A stretch of DNA of 64,000 bases from Paenibacillus durus (GTDB lineage Bacteria > Bacillota > Bacilli > Paenibacillales > Paenibacillaceae), in NCBI RefSeq assembly GCF_000756615.1, contig NZ_CP009288.1, positions 2,232,001-2,296,000 on the forward strand. Direction: 5' to 3'. A program made the translations under genes and the position numbers. Below, piece by piece: positions 26,512 to 34,641 of the stretch. The stretch's first letter is position 1. Every line of letters starts with the position of its first letter. Below the pieces are notes generated by a model that saw only the letters and a program-made list of their open reading frames with translations, searched no databases and was not told the origin of the DNA.

Positions 26512-27567
26512 ATGAAGCTGAGCGTAATCATTCCGGCGTACAATGTCGAGACGCATATCGGCAATACGCTTGAGTCGCTGGCAGAACAGACGAACAAGGA
26601 ATTTGAGACGATTGTCGTTGATGACGGCTCCACTGACGGAACGGGACAGGCGGTTCAGGACTTTATCGACAGGGGAAAGCTGTCCAACTGCCGGCTGATC
26701 CGCACGAAGAATGGCGGCGTCAGCGCCGCCAGAAACCGGGGCGTAGAAGAGGCGCTTGGAGATTACGTTATGTTCCTGGACGGCGACGATCATGTGGACC
26801 CCGCTCTGGTAGAATCTTTTGTCAAAGCCGCGGAAGACGGAGCTCCCGACATTATATGCTGGAAATGGCTGCTGGTCGATGAGAACGGGAAGCAGATCTT
26901 TGATTTTTACCGGGATATTCACGGTCTTCCGGAGAAAATGACGGGTGCGGATGCGCTCCGGCGGATACTGGTAGAGAAGAATATGCGGATTTGGACGGCA
27001 AGCGCCGCTTACAGCAGAGCGATGCTGCAAGAAGGCGGCGTGACGTACGCAGCGGGTTGTATTAACGGAGAGGACCAGGAGTACACCTTCAAAGCATTGG
27101 CGCTTGCGGCCGATGTTGTATTTATTGACAAAGTGCTGTCTTTCTATCTCCAGCGGAGCACGTCCATTTCAAGCGTCTATAATGTCAAAAAATTTGATTA
27201 TGCGGATGCCTTCAAGCGGGCGGCGGAATATATGAAAGGGCGTCCGGAGCTGAAGGATGTCCGTGATACTTTGCTCTCCCGCCATATGCTTGAGAACTAT
27301 TTTTACAATCTAAAGACCTGCCTAGGAAGCCCCGGCAATGTTTCGATCCGTGCGCTGCTGCGGGATATCGACAAGCATTACCCCCGTTTGAACGAAGAGA
27401 TGCGCCTTGTCATGAAGCGCCAAATGAAAGAGCACGGCAGAGTGAATGTGCAAATCCGCTCCTTTCTGATCGCTCCGGAGCTGTATCTGCTGCTGCTCGG
27501 ATTCCGTCAGGCGGCTATACGGATAAAGGCGGGCCTTCGCTCCAAATTCCGCCATGCGGCGGCATAA
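26512..27567 (+). CDS. Family 2 glycosyltransferase
   Basis: A 351-residue GT-A enzyme with SVIIPAYNVETHIGNTLESLAEQ, VVDDGSTDGTGQ, SAARNRGVEEALGDYVMFLDGDDH and a later EDQEY. The C-terminal basic tail (RIKAGLRSKFRHAAA) follows a hydrophobic stretch and may associate with the membrane. GAGGAGAG precedes the ATG, 38 bases after the previous gene. Confidence 0.92.
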   Translation: MKLSVIIPAYNVETHIGNTLESLAEQTNKEFETIVVDDGSTDGTGQAVQDFIDRGKLSNCRLIRTKNGGVSAARNRGVEEALGDYVMFLDGDDHVDPALVESFVKAAEDGAPDIICWKWLLVDENGKQIFDFYRDIHGLPEKMTGADALRRILVEKNMRIWTASAAYSRAMLQEGGVTYAAGCINGEDQEYTFKALALAADVVFIDKVLSFYLQRSTSISSVYNVKKFDYADAFKRAAEYMKGRPELKDVRDTLLSRHMLENYFYNLKTCLGSPGNVSIRALLRDIDKHYPRLNEEMRLVMKRQMKEHGRVNVQIRSFLIAPELYLLLLGFRQAAIRIKAGLRSKFRHAAA

Positions 27568-27664
27568 CGCGCAACCGCAGGCAGCCATTTTGTCGTAAGC
27601 GGTGTTGGGTGTTGTATGATCCGGTTGACGCGGCAGCTTAAGAATCAGCTAAAGGAGGTACGGT

Positions 27665-29206
27665 ATGATAGCCAAACGCAGCATTCTCAATGTTTCCATC
27701 GGTTTACTCAGCCAACTGGTTACCATTGCGCTCAGTTTCTTTATTCCCAGGCTGATTATGCTGAATTACGGTTCGGAAGCCAACGGACTGATCGCTTCCA
27801 TAACGCAGATTATCGCCTATCTGTCTCTGCTGGAAGCTGGCGTAGGCGCCGCCTCGATTCAGGCCCTGTACCGTCCGATCGGGCAGAACGACCGTTCCAA
27901 GATCAATGACATTTTGGCTGCAACCTCCATTTATTACAAGAAGACAGGCCTTTATTATTTTGCCGCGGTTGTGTTGATTGCTGTTGTTTATCCATTTGTG
28001 ATTGAATCCGGGTTTGACGCGCTTACGGTAATGGCGGTTGTGGCGCTCAGCGGGCTGGGCGGCGCGGTTAACTATTATTTTCAGGGGAAGTTCAGAGTGC
28101 TGCTCCTGGCCGAGGGAAAGAGTTATATCGAATCTTCGGTCGGCACGGCTGCCAATGTCGTAAACAGCCTTGTCCGAATCCTGCTTCTGCTTCAAGGCTT
28201 TAATATTATTGCTGTGCAAGCGGTTTATTTTATCGTCATTCTGCTGCAAATTGTCGTATACCGGGTCTATGTGCGCAAGCATTACAGCTGGATTGATCTG
28301 AACCGGAAGCCCGATTATGCGGCGATCAGCCAAAAGAACTCTGTGCTTGTTCACGAGCTGTCCTACCTGATTTTCAAAAATACGGACATTCTGGTGCTGA
28401 CGGTCTTCACCAATTTGAAAGTCGTCAGTATCTACGTCATGTACAATATGGTGTTCAACATCGTGGACAATCTGGTACATATGATCAGCGGCAGCCTCAA
28501 ATTCGCACTGGGCCAGAGCTATTTTGACAACAGAGTGAAGTTCATGAAGATGTACAATATGTACGAGACGTATTATATGGGGTTTATTTTCGCGGTAATC
28601 AATATGGTATATATTCTGATACTGCCATTTATGGGGCTATATACAGCCGGGGTAAAAGATACGAATTATATCGACTACCTTCTCCCTGTGCTGTTCGTCG
28701 CTGCCAAGCTGCTGATCAATGCCCGGACGCCGGTAGATAATGTGATCGAAATTGCCGGTCATTTCCGCAGCACCCAGGGAAGATCGATTCTGGAGTCGGC
28801 GATCAATCTCGTATGTTCCATCGGATTTGTCCTGATGTTCGGCATCTACGGTGTATTGATGGGCACGATTGTGGCGCTTCTCTACCGCTCCACGGATATG
28901 ATTATTTATGCTAACCGGAGACTTCTGGAGCGCAGTCCTTGGATCTCGCTGCGAAAATGGGGGGCGAATATCGCGCTGTTCGTCTTCATCGGTCTGATTA
29001 TTAAGAGCGTCAATCTTCCTATCCATTCTTTCTTTTCCCTGATCATCTGGGGGCTAGTGTTATCAGCACTGATCTTCCCGCTGTATTTTACGGTCAATTC
29101 CCTGTTTGAAAAGGACGGGTTTGCGATTCTGCCCGGACTTGCCAGGAAATTAACTTCACGGTTTAAGCTGGGGAAGAAGCCGGCTGCGGAGGGAGGATCA
29201 CAGTGA
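27665..29206 (+). CDS. Polysaccharide flippase-like membrane protein (Wzx/MATE-type)
   Basis: A 513-residue polytopic protein with about 12-14 hydrophobic segments starting at SILNVSIGLLSQLVTIALSFFIPRLI. The layout is that of O-antigen/teichoic-type flippases, which move lipid-linked glycans to the outer face. AAAGGAGG lies just before the ATG. With three glycosyltransferases upstream it makes a small exopolysaccharide cluster, but no polymerase, chain-length regulator or initiating phosphoglycosyltransferase is present. Confidence 0.85.
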   Translation: MIAKRSILNVSIGLLSQLVTIALSFFIPRLIMLNYGSEANGLIASITQIIAYLSLLEAGVGAASIQALYRPIGQNDRSKINDILAATSIYYKKTGLYYFAAVVLIAVVYPFVIESGFDALTVMAVVALSGLGGAVNYYFQGKFRVLLLAEGKSYIESSVGTAANVVNSLVRILLLLQGFNIIAVQAVYFIVILLQIVVYRVYVRKHYSWIDLNRKPDYAAISQKNSVLVHELSYLIFKNTDILVLTVFTNLKVVSIYVMYNMVFNIVDNLVHMISGSLKFALGQSYFDNRVKFMKMYNMYETYYMGFIFAVINMVYILILPFMGLYTAGVKDTNYIDYLLPVLFVAAKLLINARTPVDNVIEIAGHFRSTQGRSILESAINLVCSIGFVLMFGIYGVLMGTIVALLYRSTDMIIYANRRLLERSPWISLRKWGANIALFVFIGLIIKSVNLPIHSFFSLIIWGLVLSALIFPLYFTVNSLFEKDGFAILPGLARKLTSRFKLGKKPAAEGGSQ

Positions 29207-29303
29207 GCGCGGGGAGCCGAACGCATCAAGCTGGCGGGGAAGCCGAAGAAGCTCGAACAAAGGTGAATTGCAAGCGGCGAATTCAGACGCTGCAAATAGA
29301 ACA

Positions 29304-29345
29304 GAAAGAAGCGTCAGGCCTTGCGGCTGTGGCGCTTCTTTCGTT
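29304..29345. terminator. Terminator between the flippase and ECF sigma genes
   Basis: AAAGAAGCG (29304-29312) pairs with CGCTTCTTT (29333-29341). The stem sits between convergent genes and can serve both strands, with weak T tracts. The bases 29207-29374 hold no gene. Confidence 0.65.
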
Positions 29346-29374
29346 TCTGTCCGGGGCTATTTTTGCTCAGTGCG

Positions 29375-30097
29375 CTATGCCGCCATACGCATGCCGTGAT
29401 GTCGCGGCTGTGCATTTATGCGGTAAGGTTGAACGTTCTCCATTCGGCGGCTGACTGCGATAACGGTGCCTTGCTTCGCATCGCCCTGCTGTGTCAGTTC
29501 AATAAGCTCCGCGATTTGACCCTGCTTGTATGCAGCCGCCATCTGCTCCAGAAAGGCGCGAAAGCTCTGGTCTCCTGGAAGCATAGGACCGTCCGCCGAC
29601 AATTCCTTTCTGACAGCGGGAATGGCGAGCCGCGCCCGGTGCAGCGCCGCTTTAACGGCGCCTTCTGTGGTGTCCAGCAGCTCCGCCGTTTCCGCCGAGG
29701 TGTACTCCAGGACATCTCTCATCAGGAATACCGTCCTCTGCAGGGGAGACAAATGCTTCATCATCGCTTGAAAGGCCATTTCGGCCTCAAACTCCCCATT
29801 CTCCTGCTCCATATTTTTCGCTTCGCTAGACTGCTGCAATATCCGCTGAAGCAAGGCTTTTCTCCGCCCGGCGTCTATCCATGCATTTTTGGCGATCCTC
29901 AGCAGGAATGCTTCCGGATTATTGTGCCCGGCTTTTAAAGGTTCCAATGCTTTTAGCCATGTATCCTGCGCCAGATCTTCGGCATCCCAGTTTGATCCGG
30001 TTAATGACAGGCAGTACCGCTTTAGGGCAGCCTGCAGGTGAAGAATACCGTCCTGATCCGGAAGGGTTCCGGTATTTGTGCTTTTTGACGCAGCCAT
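29375..30097 (-). CDS. ECF-type RNA polymerase sigma factor
   Basis: A 240-residue sigma-70-family factor. Region 2 is ALKRYCLSLTGSNWDAEDLAQDTWLKAL. Region 4 is LSPLQRTVFLMRDVLEYTSAETAELLDTTEGAVKAALHRAR. About 70 extra residues follow region 4, longer than a minimal ECF factor, and may have a regulatory role. No adjacent anti-sigma gene is visible. GGAGG lies before the ATG on the minus strand. Target promoters are unknown. Confidence 0.88.
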   Translation of the reverse strand: MAASKSTNTGTLPDQDGILHLQAALKRYCLSLTGSNWDAEDLAQDTWLKALEPLKAGHNNPEAFLLRIAKNAWIDAGRRKALLQRILQQSSEAKNMEQENGEFEAEMAFQAMMKHLSPLQRTVFLMRDVLEYTSAETAELLDTTEGAVKAALHRARLAIPAVRKELSADGPMLPGDQSFRAFLEQMAAAYKQGQIAELIELTQQGDAKQGTVIAVSRRMENVQPYRINAQPRHHGMRMAA

Positions 30098-30308
30098 AGG
30101 ACCGCCTCCTTTAAGTTAAGTCAGTCACTCTTTCTTCCCAGTGTAAACGAATAACAGAGCTCAAACGATACGCGGCGCAAAAATATTTTTTATCCGAAGT
30201 GGTGGGCGTGTGGATAGGATGTTTTCTTGGCTGCCAGCGTATCTTTTCGGAGCCTAAAGCCGTTTACGGGTTAGATATGACCAACAAAATATATGGAGGT
30301 AATTGAAA

Positions 30309-30890
30309 ATGAGCTATATTCCTTATGTGCTGGAGCAGACGAGCCGGGGTGAACGGACGTACGATATTTATTCCAGGCTGCTGAAAGACCGGATTGTATT
30401 CGTCGGCGGACCCATTGACGACCCGCTGGCGAACAGCGTTATCGCCCAACTGCTGTTCCTGGCGGCGGAGGACCCTGAGAAGGATATCTATATGTATATC
30501 AACAGTCCGGGAGGCTCCACTTCCGCAGGCTTCGGGATTTATGATACGATGCAATTGATCAAGCCGCAGGTGAATACGATCTGTACGGGCTTCGCGGCTT
30601 CGTTCGGCGCTTTTCTGCTGCTGTCGGGAACCAAGGGGAAGCGCTGCTCGCTGCCTAACGGCGAAATCATGATCCACCAGCCGCACGGCGGCGCTCAGGG
30701 GCAGGCCAGCGACATTGCCATTACCGCCAAGCGGATTTTGCAGACAAGGGAGAAGCTCGTCCGCATCACCTCGGAGCGCACCGGCCAGCCGGAAGCCAAG
30801 GTCGAGAAGGATATGGACCGGGATTACTTCATGTCCGCGGAAGAAGCGCTGGAGTACGGCATTATCGACACCATCATTACCCATTTATGA
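30309..30890 (+). CDS. ClpP-family serine protease (paralogue)
   Basis: A 193-residue ClpP. The catalytic triad is visible: S98 in TGFAASFGAF, H123 in MIHQPHGG and D172 in DMDRDYFMSAEEA. MYINSPGGSTSAGFGIYDTM is the family oligomer/active-site loop. It would form barrel peptidase complexes with a Clp ATPase. The serine motif GFAASFGA differs from the GMAASMGA of housekeeping ClpP1, so this may be a second ClpP. ATG 30309 was chosen over TTG 30303 because GGAGG is spaced properly. A small gene follows after 20 bases. Confidence 0.92.
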   Translation: MSYIPYVLEQTSRGERTYDIYSRLLKDRIVFVGGPIDDPLANSVIAQLLFLAAEDPEKDIYMYINSPGGSTSAGFGIYDTMQLIKPQVNTICTGFAASFGAFLLLSGTKGKRCSLPNGEIMIHQPHGGAQGQASDIAITAKRILQTREKLVRITSERTGQPEAKVEKDMDRDYFMSAEEALEYGIIDTIITHL

Positions 30891-30910
30891 GGGCAAAGGA
30901 GGAGTACAAC

Positions 30911-31117
30911 ATGTTATCTGCATTGCAGGGCGAAAAAGTAACGATCTATTTTCTGGACGGTTCTTGTCTAAGCGACGGCGTATTGGAGAAGGCGGACGAA
31001 AAATTCATCAAGTATAAGACCGAATATCAGATGCACTATGTTCCGGTATCATCCGTTCGGTCGGTAGCCTTGGATACGAAGGAGCGCCAGCGTCCGCGTA
31101 TGGGCTTCGGTCAGTAA
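30911..31117 (+). CDS. Small protein with an Sm/LSm-like sequence pattern
   Basis: A 68-residue protein behind AAAGGAGG, 20 bases after clpP. The pattern GEKVTIYFLDGSCLSDGVLEKADEKFIKYKT...HYVPVSSVRSVAL, alternating short strands with central D-G and final Y-V-P plus V-x-x-V, resembles the Sm/LSm beta-barrel (Hfq-like). This is a visual resemblance only. The product is small, charged, cytoplasmic and probably co-expressed with ClpP. A new RNA- or protein-binding accessory is possible. Confidence 0.75.
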   Translation: MLSALQGEKVTIYFLDGSCLSDGVLEKADEKFIKYKTEYQMHYVPVSSVRSVALDTKERQRPRMGFGQ

Positions 31118-31151
31118 GGCTAGACTTCCTTCCATAAATGATGTCAAAAAG

Positions 31152-31191
31152 GCCCCTGCCTCTTGTTTCCGAGGGGAAGGGGCTGTTTTTT
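31152..31191 (+). terminator. Terminator of the clpP unit
   Basis: GCCCCT (31152-31157) pairs with AGGGGC (31178-31183), with an inner CCTC/GAGG, followed by TGTTTTTT. Confidence 0.88.
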
Positions 31192-31267
31192 CGATTAACG
31201 AAGGCGGCAAATCCTCTGCAAGAAAGAAGGAGTAACGGCTGCAGCCGAAATGACGCGCGAACCTGGC

Positions 31268-31336
31268 GTACGATCCGAACTTTAGTGATAGCACGATCCG
31301 AATTTTAGTGAGGGTACGATCCGAACTTTAATGAGG
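31268..31336. repeat. Three tandem copies of a 23-bp repeat
   Basis: Copies at 31268-31290, 31291-31313 and 31314-31336 share G(T/C)ACGATCCGAA(C/T)TTTA(G/A)TGA plus two bases, with only a few substitutions. They lie in gene-free DNA just after the clpP terminator. Their role is unknown. Confidence 0.85.
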
Positions 31337-31411
31337 CGCGGGCGGGCAGTATAGGGCAAAAACCTGAAATGGTACATCTTTTTGTCCACTTGAGGAGACC
31401 ACGGGGAACAC

Positions 31412-31497
31412 GCCTGCAAACGTGCAGTTTTTGGGCCTGTCCCACTTCAAATTCAGTCCGCATCACCTGAAATTCCTGCGCAATCGCAGGATTTTCC
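31412..31497 (+). other. Two terminator-like hairpins without an associated gene
   Basis: CTGCA-AACG-TGCAG followed by five T (31414-31432), and TTCCTGCG-CAAT-CGCAGGA followed by TTTT (about 31473-31494). Both begin with a CCTGC-type 5' arm, and both lie in gene-free DNA. They may be repeat modules rather than true terminators. Confidence 0.45.
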
Positions 31498-31547
31498 TTC
31501 TAACCGACCCTTTCGATGGAAAAAACCTGCATTTTAGCTGGTTTGCC

Positions 31548-31620
31548 GGCCAGACGGACGTCCCCAACCCGATGCACGTGGCCAGACGGATGGTCCCAAC
31601 CCGACGCACGTGGCCAGACG
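31548..31620. repeat. Tandem 32-bp repeat, two copies plus a partial third
   Basis: GGCCAGACGGA... units at 31548-31579 and 31580-31611 differ at about five positions, and a 9-base start of a third copy runs 31612-31620. The DNA holds no reading frame of note. 31621-31937 is AT-rich and apparently empty. Confidence 0.8.
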
Positions 31621-31937
31621 CGAAAGGTTGAACATAGAATGTATTTCCCGTGCAGAATATTTGTATGAACAATCCGTAAGCGTTTCCCCTGGCGGCATAT
31701 GCACGCAGCTGTGATCTTGAATCCCATTGTGATACAATAGTTAAATTGCTTCATTTGTATGGCGGTCCGGTCAATGGGCCGTTTATTTCTGTGTGAAAAG
31801 GGTATAGCTACACTGTGGGCGGTTGCCGATTTTATCGTTTTAAAGCGGTGAAAAACGGAGGATTTTTATGCATTTTTGAGGATTTTCAAGCATTATGATT
31901 GTTTGTGTAAATTCTTCACGGTATTCGTCGATTTTTA

Positions 31938-31966
31938 TTGATTATTTGCAGTAGGTTATGTATAAT
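31938..31966 (+). promoter_or_regulatory. Sigma-A-type promoter of the carboxynorspermidine operon
   Basis: TTGATT (31938-31943), a 17-bp spacer and a perfect TATAAT (31961-31966). The predicted start is near 31973, giving a leader of about 160 nt that is almost filled by the two structured repeat units. Confidence 0.65.
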
Positions 31967-31993
31967 CAGCGTTGTTGATTTTTCATAGGCACG

Positions 31994-32118
31994 CGCTTTC
32001 GAAGCGAGTTTTGCTGAAGTTTATCAAGGGAGCTGTTTCACCACAAAACTTTGCGTACGCTTTCGAAGCGAGTTTTGCTGAAGTTTAATCCAGGAAGCTG
32101 TTTCACCACAAAACTTTG
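31994..32118 (+). ncRNA. Tandem structured leader element (two 60-nt units) before the spermidine genes
   Basis: Unit 1 (31994-32053) and unit 2 (32058-32118) are nearly identical. Each begins with a small hairpin CGCTT-TCG-AAGCG. A long hairpin follows: AGTTTTG pairs with CAAAACT, TGA with TCA, and AGTTT with GAGCT (unit 1) or AAGCT (unit 2). The differences lie in the apical loop (ATCAAGG versus AATCCAGG) and at one base that keeps pairing through a wobble. Unit 2 ends at the GAGGAGG Shine-Dalgarno. A cis-acting RNA regulator is inferred; I recognise no known class. It could instead be a dispersed genomic repeat. Confidence 0.55.
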
Positions 32119-32133
32119 AGGAGGTCATTCATT

Positions 32134-33333
32134 TTGGGAAAAGCGTTAATTATCGGCGCTGGCGGCGTCGCAAGCGTTGTTGTTCATAAATGCTGCCAGA
32201 ACCCGGATGTTTTTGAGGAGATCTGTATTGCGAGCAGAACAGTCGAGAAATGTGAAGCTTTGAAAAATAAATTGGACGGAGGCCGCACGAAAATTCAGAC
32301 GGCCCAGGTTGACGCGGACAATACCGACGAGGTTATCCAGCTCATCAAAAGCTTTGGTCCGGACGTCGTGATTAACGTCGCGCTTCCTTATCAGGATCTG
32401 ACCATTATGGATGCCTGCCTTGCAACGGGCGTGCATTATCTGGACACCGCGAACTACGAGCCGCCGGAAACGGCGAAATTCGAATACAGCTGGCAGTGGG
32501 CATACAAGAAGAAGTTCGAAGAAGCCGGCATTATGGCTGTGCTGGGCTGCGGCTTTGACCCGGGCGTGACCGGCGTATTCTCGGCCTATGCGCTGAAGCA
32601 CTATTTTGACGGGATTCACACGATCGATATTGTCGACGCCAACGCGGGCGATCACGGCTATCCATTTGCCACTAACTTCAACCCGGAGATCAATATCCGC
32701 GAAATCACCGCCAATGGACGCTACTACGAAAACGGTGAATGGATCGAAACGCCGCCGCTGTCCGAGAAGAAGGTATACGACCTGCCGGAAATCGGACCGA
32801 AGGACATCTACCTGCTGTATCATGAAGAGCTGGAATCCCTGGCCAAAAATATTACGGGAATCAAGAAAATCCGCTTCTGGATGACCTTCTCCCAAAACTA
32901 TCTGACGCACCTGAAAGTTCTGGAAAATGTCGGCATGACTTCCATCGAGCCGATCCTGTTCGAAGGCAAAGAGATCATTCCGCTCCAGTTCCTGAAGGCG
33001 GTTCTGCCGGACCCGGCGTCGCTCGGACCAAGAACAAAGGGCAAGACGAACATCGGCATCATCGCTCAAGGCACCAAAGACGGCCAGCCGAAGAATTACT
33101 ATGTCTACAATGTGTGCGACCATCAGGAGTGTTACCGTGAAGTAGGCTCCCAAGCCATTTCCTACACAACGGGCGTACCGGCCATGATCGGCGCTATGCT
33201 GATGATTAAGGGAACCTGGATGAAACCGGGCGTTTACAACGTGGAAGAACTGGACCCAGACCCGTTCATGGAACTGCTGAATACTAAAGGACTGCCGTGG
33301 CAGGAAGATTTCTCGCCGACGCTGCTGGATTAG
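32134..33333 (+). CDS. Carboxy(nor)spermidine dehydrogenase (saccharopine dehydrogenase family)
   Basis: A 399-residue NAD(P)H-dependent enzyme with an N-terminal Rossmann motif ALIIGAGGVASVVVHKC and the family stretch VLGCGFDPGVTGVFSAYALKHYFD. The family condenses aspartate semialdehyde with putrescine or diaminopropane to form carboxyspermidine or carboxynorspermidine. The next gene encodes the matching decarboxylase, so this is the alternative (SAM-independent) spermidine route. The start is TTG at 32134, eight bases after GAGGAGGTC; the upstream in-frame codons from 32116 overlap the leader repeat. It ends nine bases before the decarboxylase. Confidence 0.92.
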   Translation: MGKALIIGAGGVASVVVHKCCQNPDVFEEICIASRTVEKCEALKNKLDGGRTKIQTAQVDADNTDEVIQLIKSFGPDVVINVALPYQDLTIMDACLATGVHYLDTANYEPPETAKFEYSWQWAYKKKFEEAGIMAVLGCGFDPGVTGVFSAYALKHYFDGIHTIDIVDANAGDHGYPFATNFNPEINIREITANGRYYENGEWIETPPLSEKKVYDLPEIGPKDIYLLYHEELESLAKNITGIKKIRFWMTFSQNYLTHLKVLENVGMTSIEPILFEGKEIIPLQFLKAVLPDPASLGPRTKGKTNIGIIAQGTKDGQPKNYYVYNVCDHQECYREVGSQAISYTTGVPAMIGAMLMIKGTWMKPGVYNVEELDPDPFMELLNTKGLPWQEDFSPTLLD

Positions 33334-33342
33334 GGAGAACCG

Positions 33343-34482
33343 ATGAAAGAGATCGATTACAGCGCGGTTCCTTCACCCAGTTATGTTGTAGACGAAAGAC
33401 TTCTCGTCAAAAATCTTGAGCTGCTGAACTCCGTTCAGGAGCGCACGGGCGCGCATATTCTGTTGGCCCAAAAAGGCTTCTCCATGCACGCTCTCTATCC
33501 GCTCGTGGGGAAGTATCTGAAAGGCGTCACTTCCAGCTCCTTGTTCGAAGCCCGTCTTGGCTATGAGAAAATGGGAAAAGAAGTCCATGCCTACGCTCCG
33601 GCGTATGTGGACTCGGAATTCGACGAGCTGATGAAATACAGCGACCATCTTGTTTTTAATTCCTTCGACCAGTGGAAACGGTATAAGGATAAGGTGCAAA
33701 GCGCTCCGAAGCACATTAGCTGCGGTATCCGCGTGAATCCCGAATATTCCGAAATTGAGATTCCGCTGTATGATCCCTGCTATAACAATTCCAGACTCGG
33801 CGTGACGCTGGATAACTTCCGGCCGGAGGAGATGGACGGCATCGAGGGGCTGCATTTTCATACGATGTGCGAGCAGAACTCGGATACGCTGGAGCGTACA
33901 ATCAAGGTTGTGGATGAGAAGTTCGGACCTTACCTGAAAAATATGAAGTGGCTCAACTTCGGCGGCGGGCATCATATTACCCGTCCGGATTACGATGTCG
34001 AGACACTCATCCGCTGCATTCTATATATGAAGGACAAATATAACGTCCAAATCTATCTGGAGCCGGGCGAAGCCATCGCCTTGAATACCGGCTATCTGGT
34101 GGCGACGGTGCTGGACGTGGTCAAGAACGGCATGGAAATCGCCATTCTCGATACCTCGGCGGAATGCCATATGCCCGATGTGCTGGCCATGCCTTACCGG
34201 CCGAACATCATCGGTGCGGGACAGCCGAACGAGTATGAGCATACGTACCGCCTTGGCGGACTGACCTGTCTCGCAGGCGACATCATCGGCGACTATTCGT
34301 TCAAGCAGCCGCTGAAGAACGGGGACCGTCTGGTCTTCCTCGATATGGCGCATTACACGATGGTTAAGAACCATATGTTCAACGGCGTCAACCTGCCGTC
34401 CATCGTGTCCTACAATGAAGAAGAAGGCATTAAAGTGATTCGTACCTTCGGCTATGAGGATTACAGCGGACGGTTGTCGTAA
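33343..34482 (+). CDS. nspC: Carboxynorspermidine decarboxylase
   Basis: A 379-residue PLP-dependent, alanine-racemase-fold decarboxylase. K44 in LLAQKGFSMHALYPL is the expected PLP lysine. NFGGGHHITRPDYD binds the PLP phosphate, EPGEAIALNTGYLV and LDTSAECHMPDVLAMPYRP are family motifs, and CLAGDIIGDYSF holds the catalytic cysteine region. It decarboxylates carboxyspermidine/carboxynorspermidine to the triamine. It is tightly coupled to the dehydrogenase gene. Confidence 0.95.
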   Translation: MKEIDYSAVPSPSYVVDERLLVKNLELLNSVQERTGAHILLAQKGFSMHALYPLVGKYLKGVTSSSLFEARLGYEKMGKEVHAYAPAYVDSEFDELMKYSDHLVFNSFDQWKRYKDKVQSAPKHISCGIRVNPEYSEIEIPLYDPCYNNSRLGVTLDNFRPEEMDGIEGLHFHTMCEQNSDTLERTIKVVDEKFGPYLKNMKWLNFGGGHHITRPDYDVETLIRCILYMKDKYNVQIYLEPGEAIALNTGYLVATVLDVVKNGMEIAILDTSAECHMPDVLAMPYRPNIIGAGQPNEYEHTYRLGGLTCLAGDIIGDYSFKQPLKNGDRLVFLDMAHYTMVKNHMFNGVNLPSIVSYNEEEGIKVIRTFGYEDYSGRLS

Positions 34483-34527
34483 GTCTGGCGAAGAAATATA
34501 GCACGCTAATTCAATATCTTTGTTAGT

Positions 34528-34559
34528 GAAAAAGGCAGCCTGGCGGCTGTCTTTTTCAT
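34528..34559 (+). terminator. Terminator of the spermidine operon
   Basis: GAAAAAGGCAGCC pairs with GGCTGTCTTTTTC around a short TGGC turn. The T-rich arm forms part of the stem. Confidence 0.8.
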
Positions 34560-34641
34560 GTGAAATAAAGGTTGTATTGCGAACGTGTGTTTGGTAAAAT
34601 GGGTATACGCAATTATTTTCCACCAGAAAGGGATGTTTGGG

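Noticed and set aside
29203..29454. Small plus-strand frame after the flippase gene.
   Set aside because: It runs through a terminator stem and over the end of the convergent sigma-factor gene, with no Shine-Dalgarno.
31268..31620. Tandem repeats considered as a CRISPR array.
   Set aside because: The 23-bp and 32-bp units abut with no unique spacers, and no cas genes are present.
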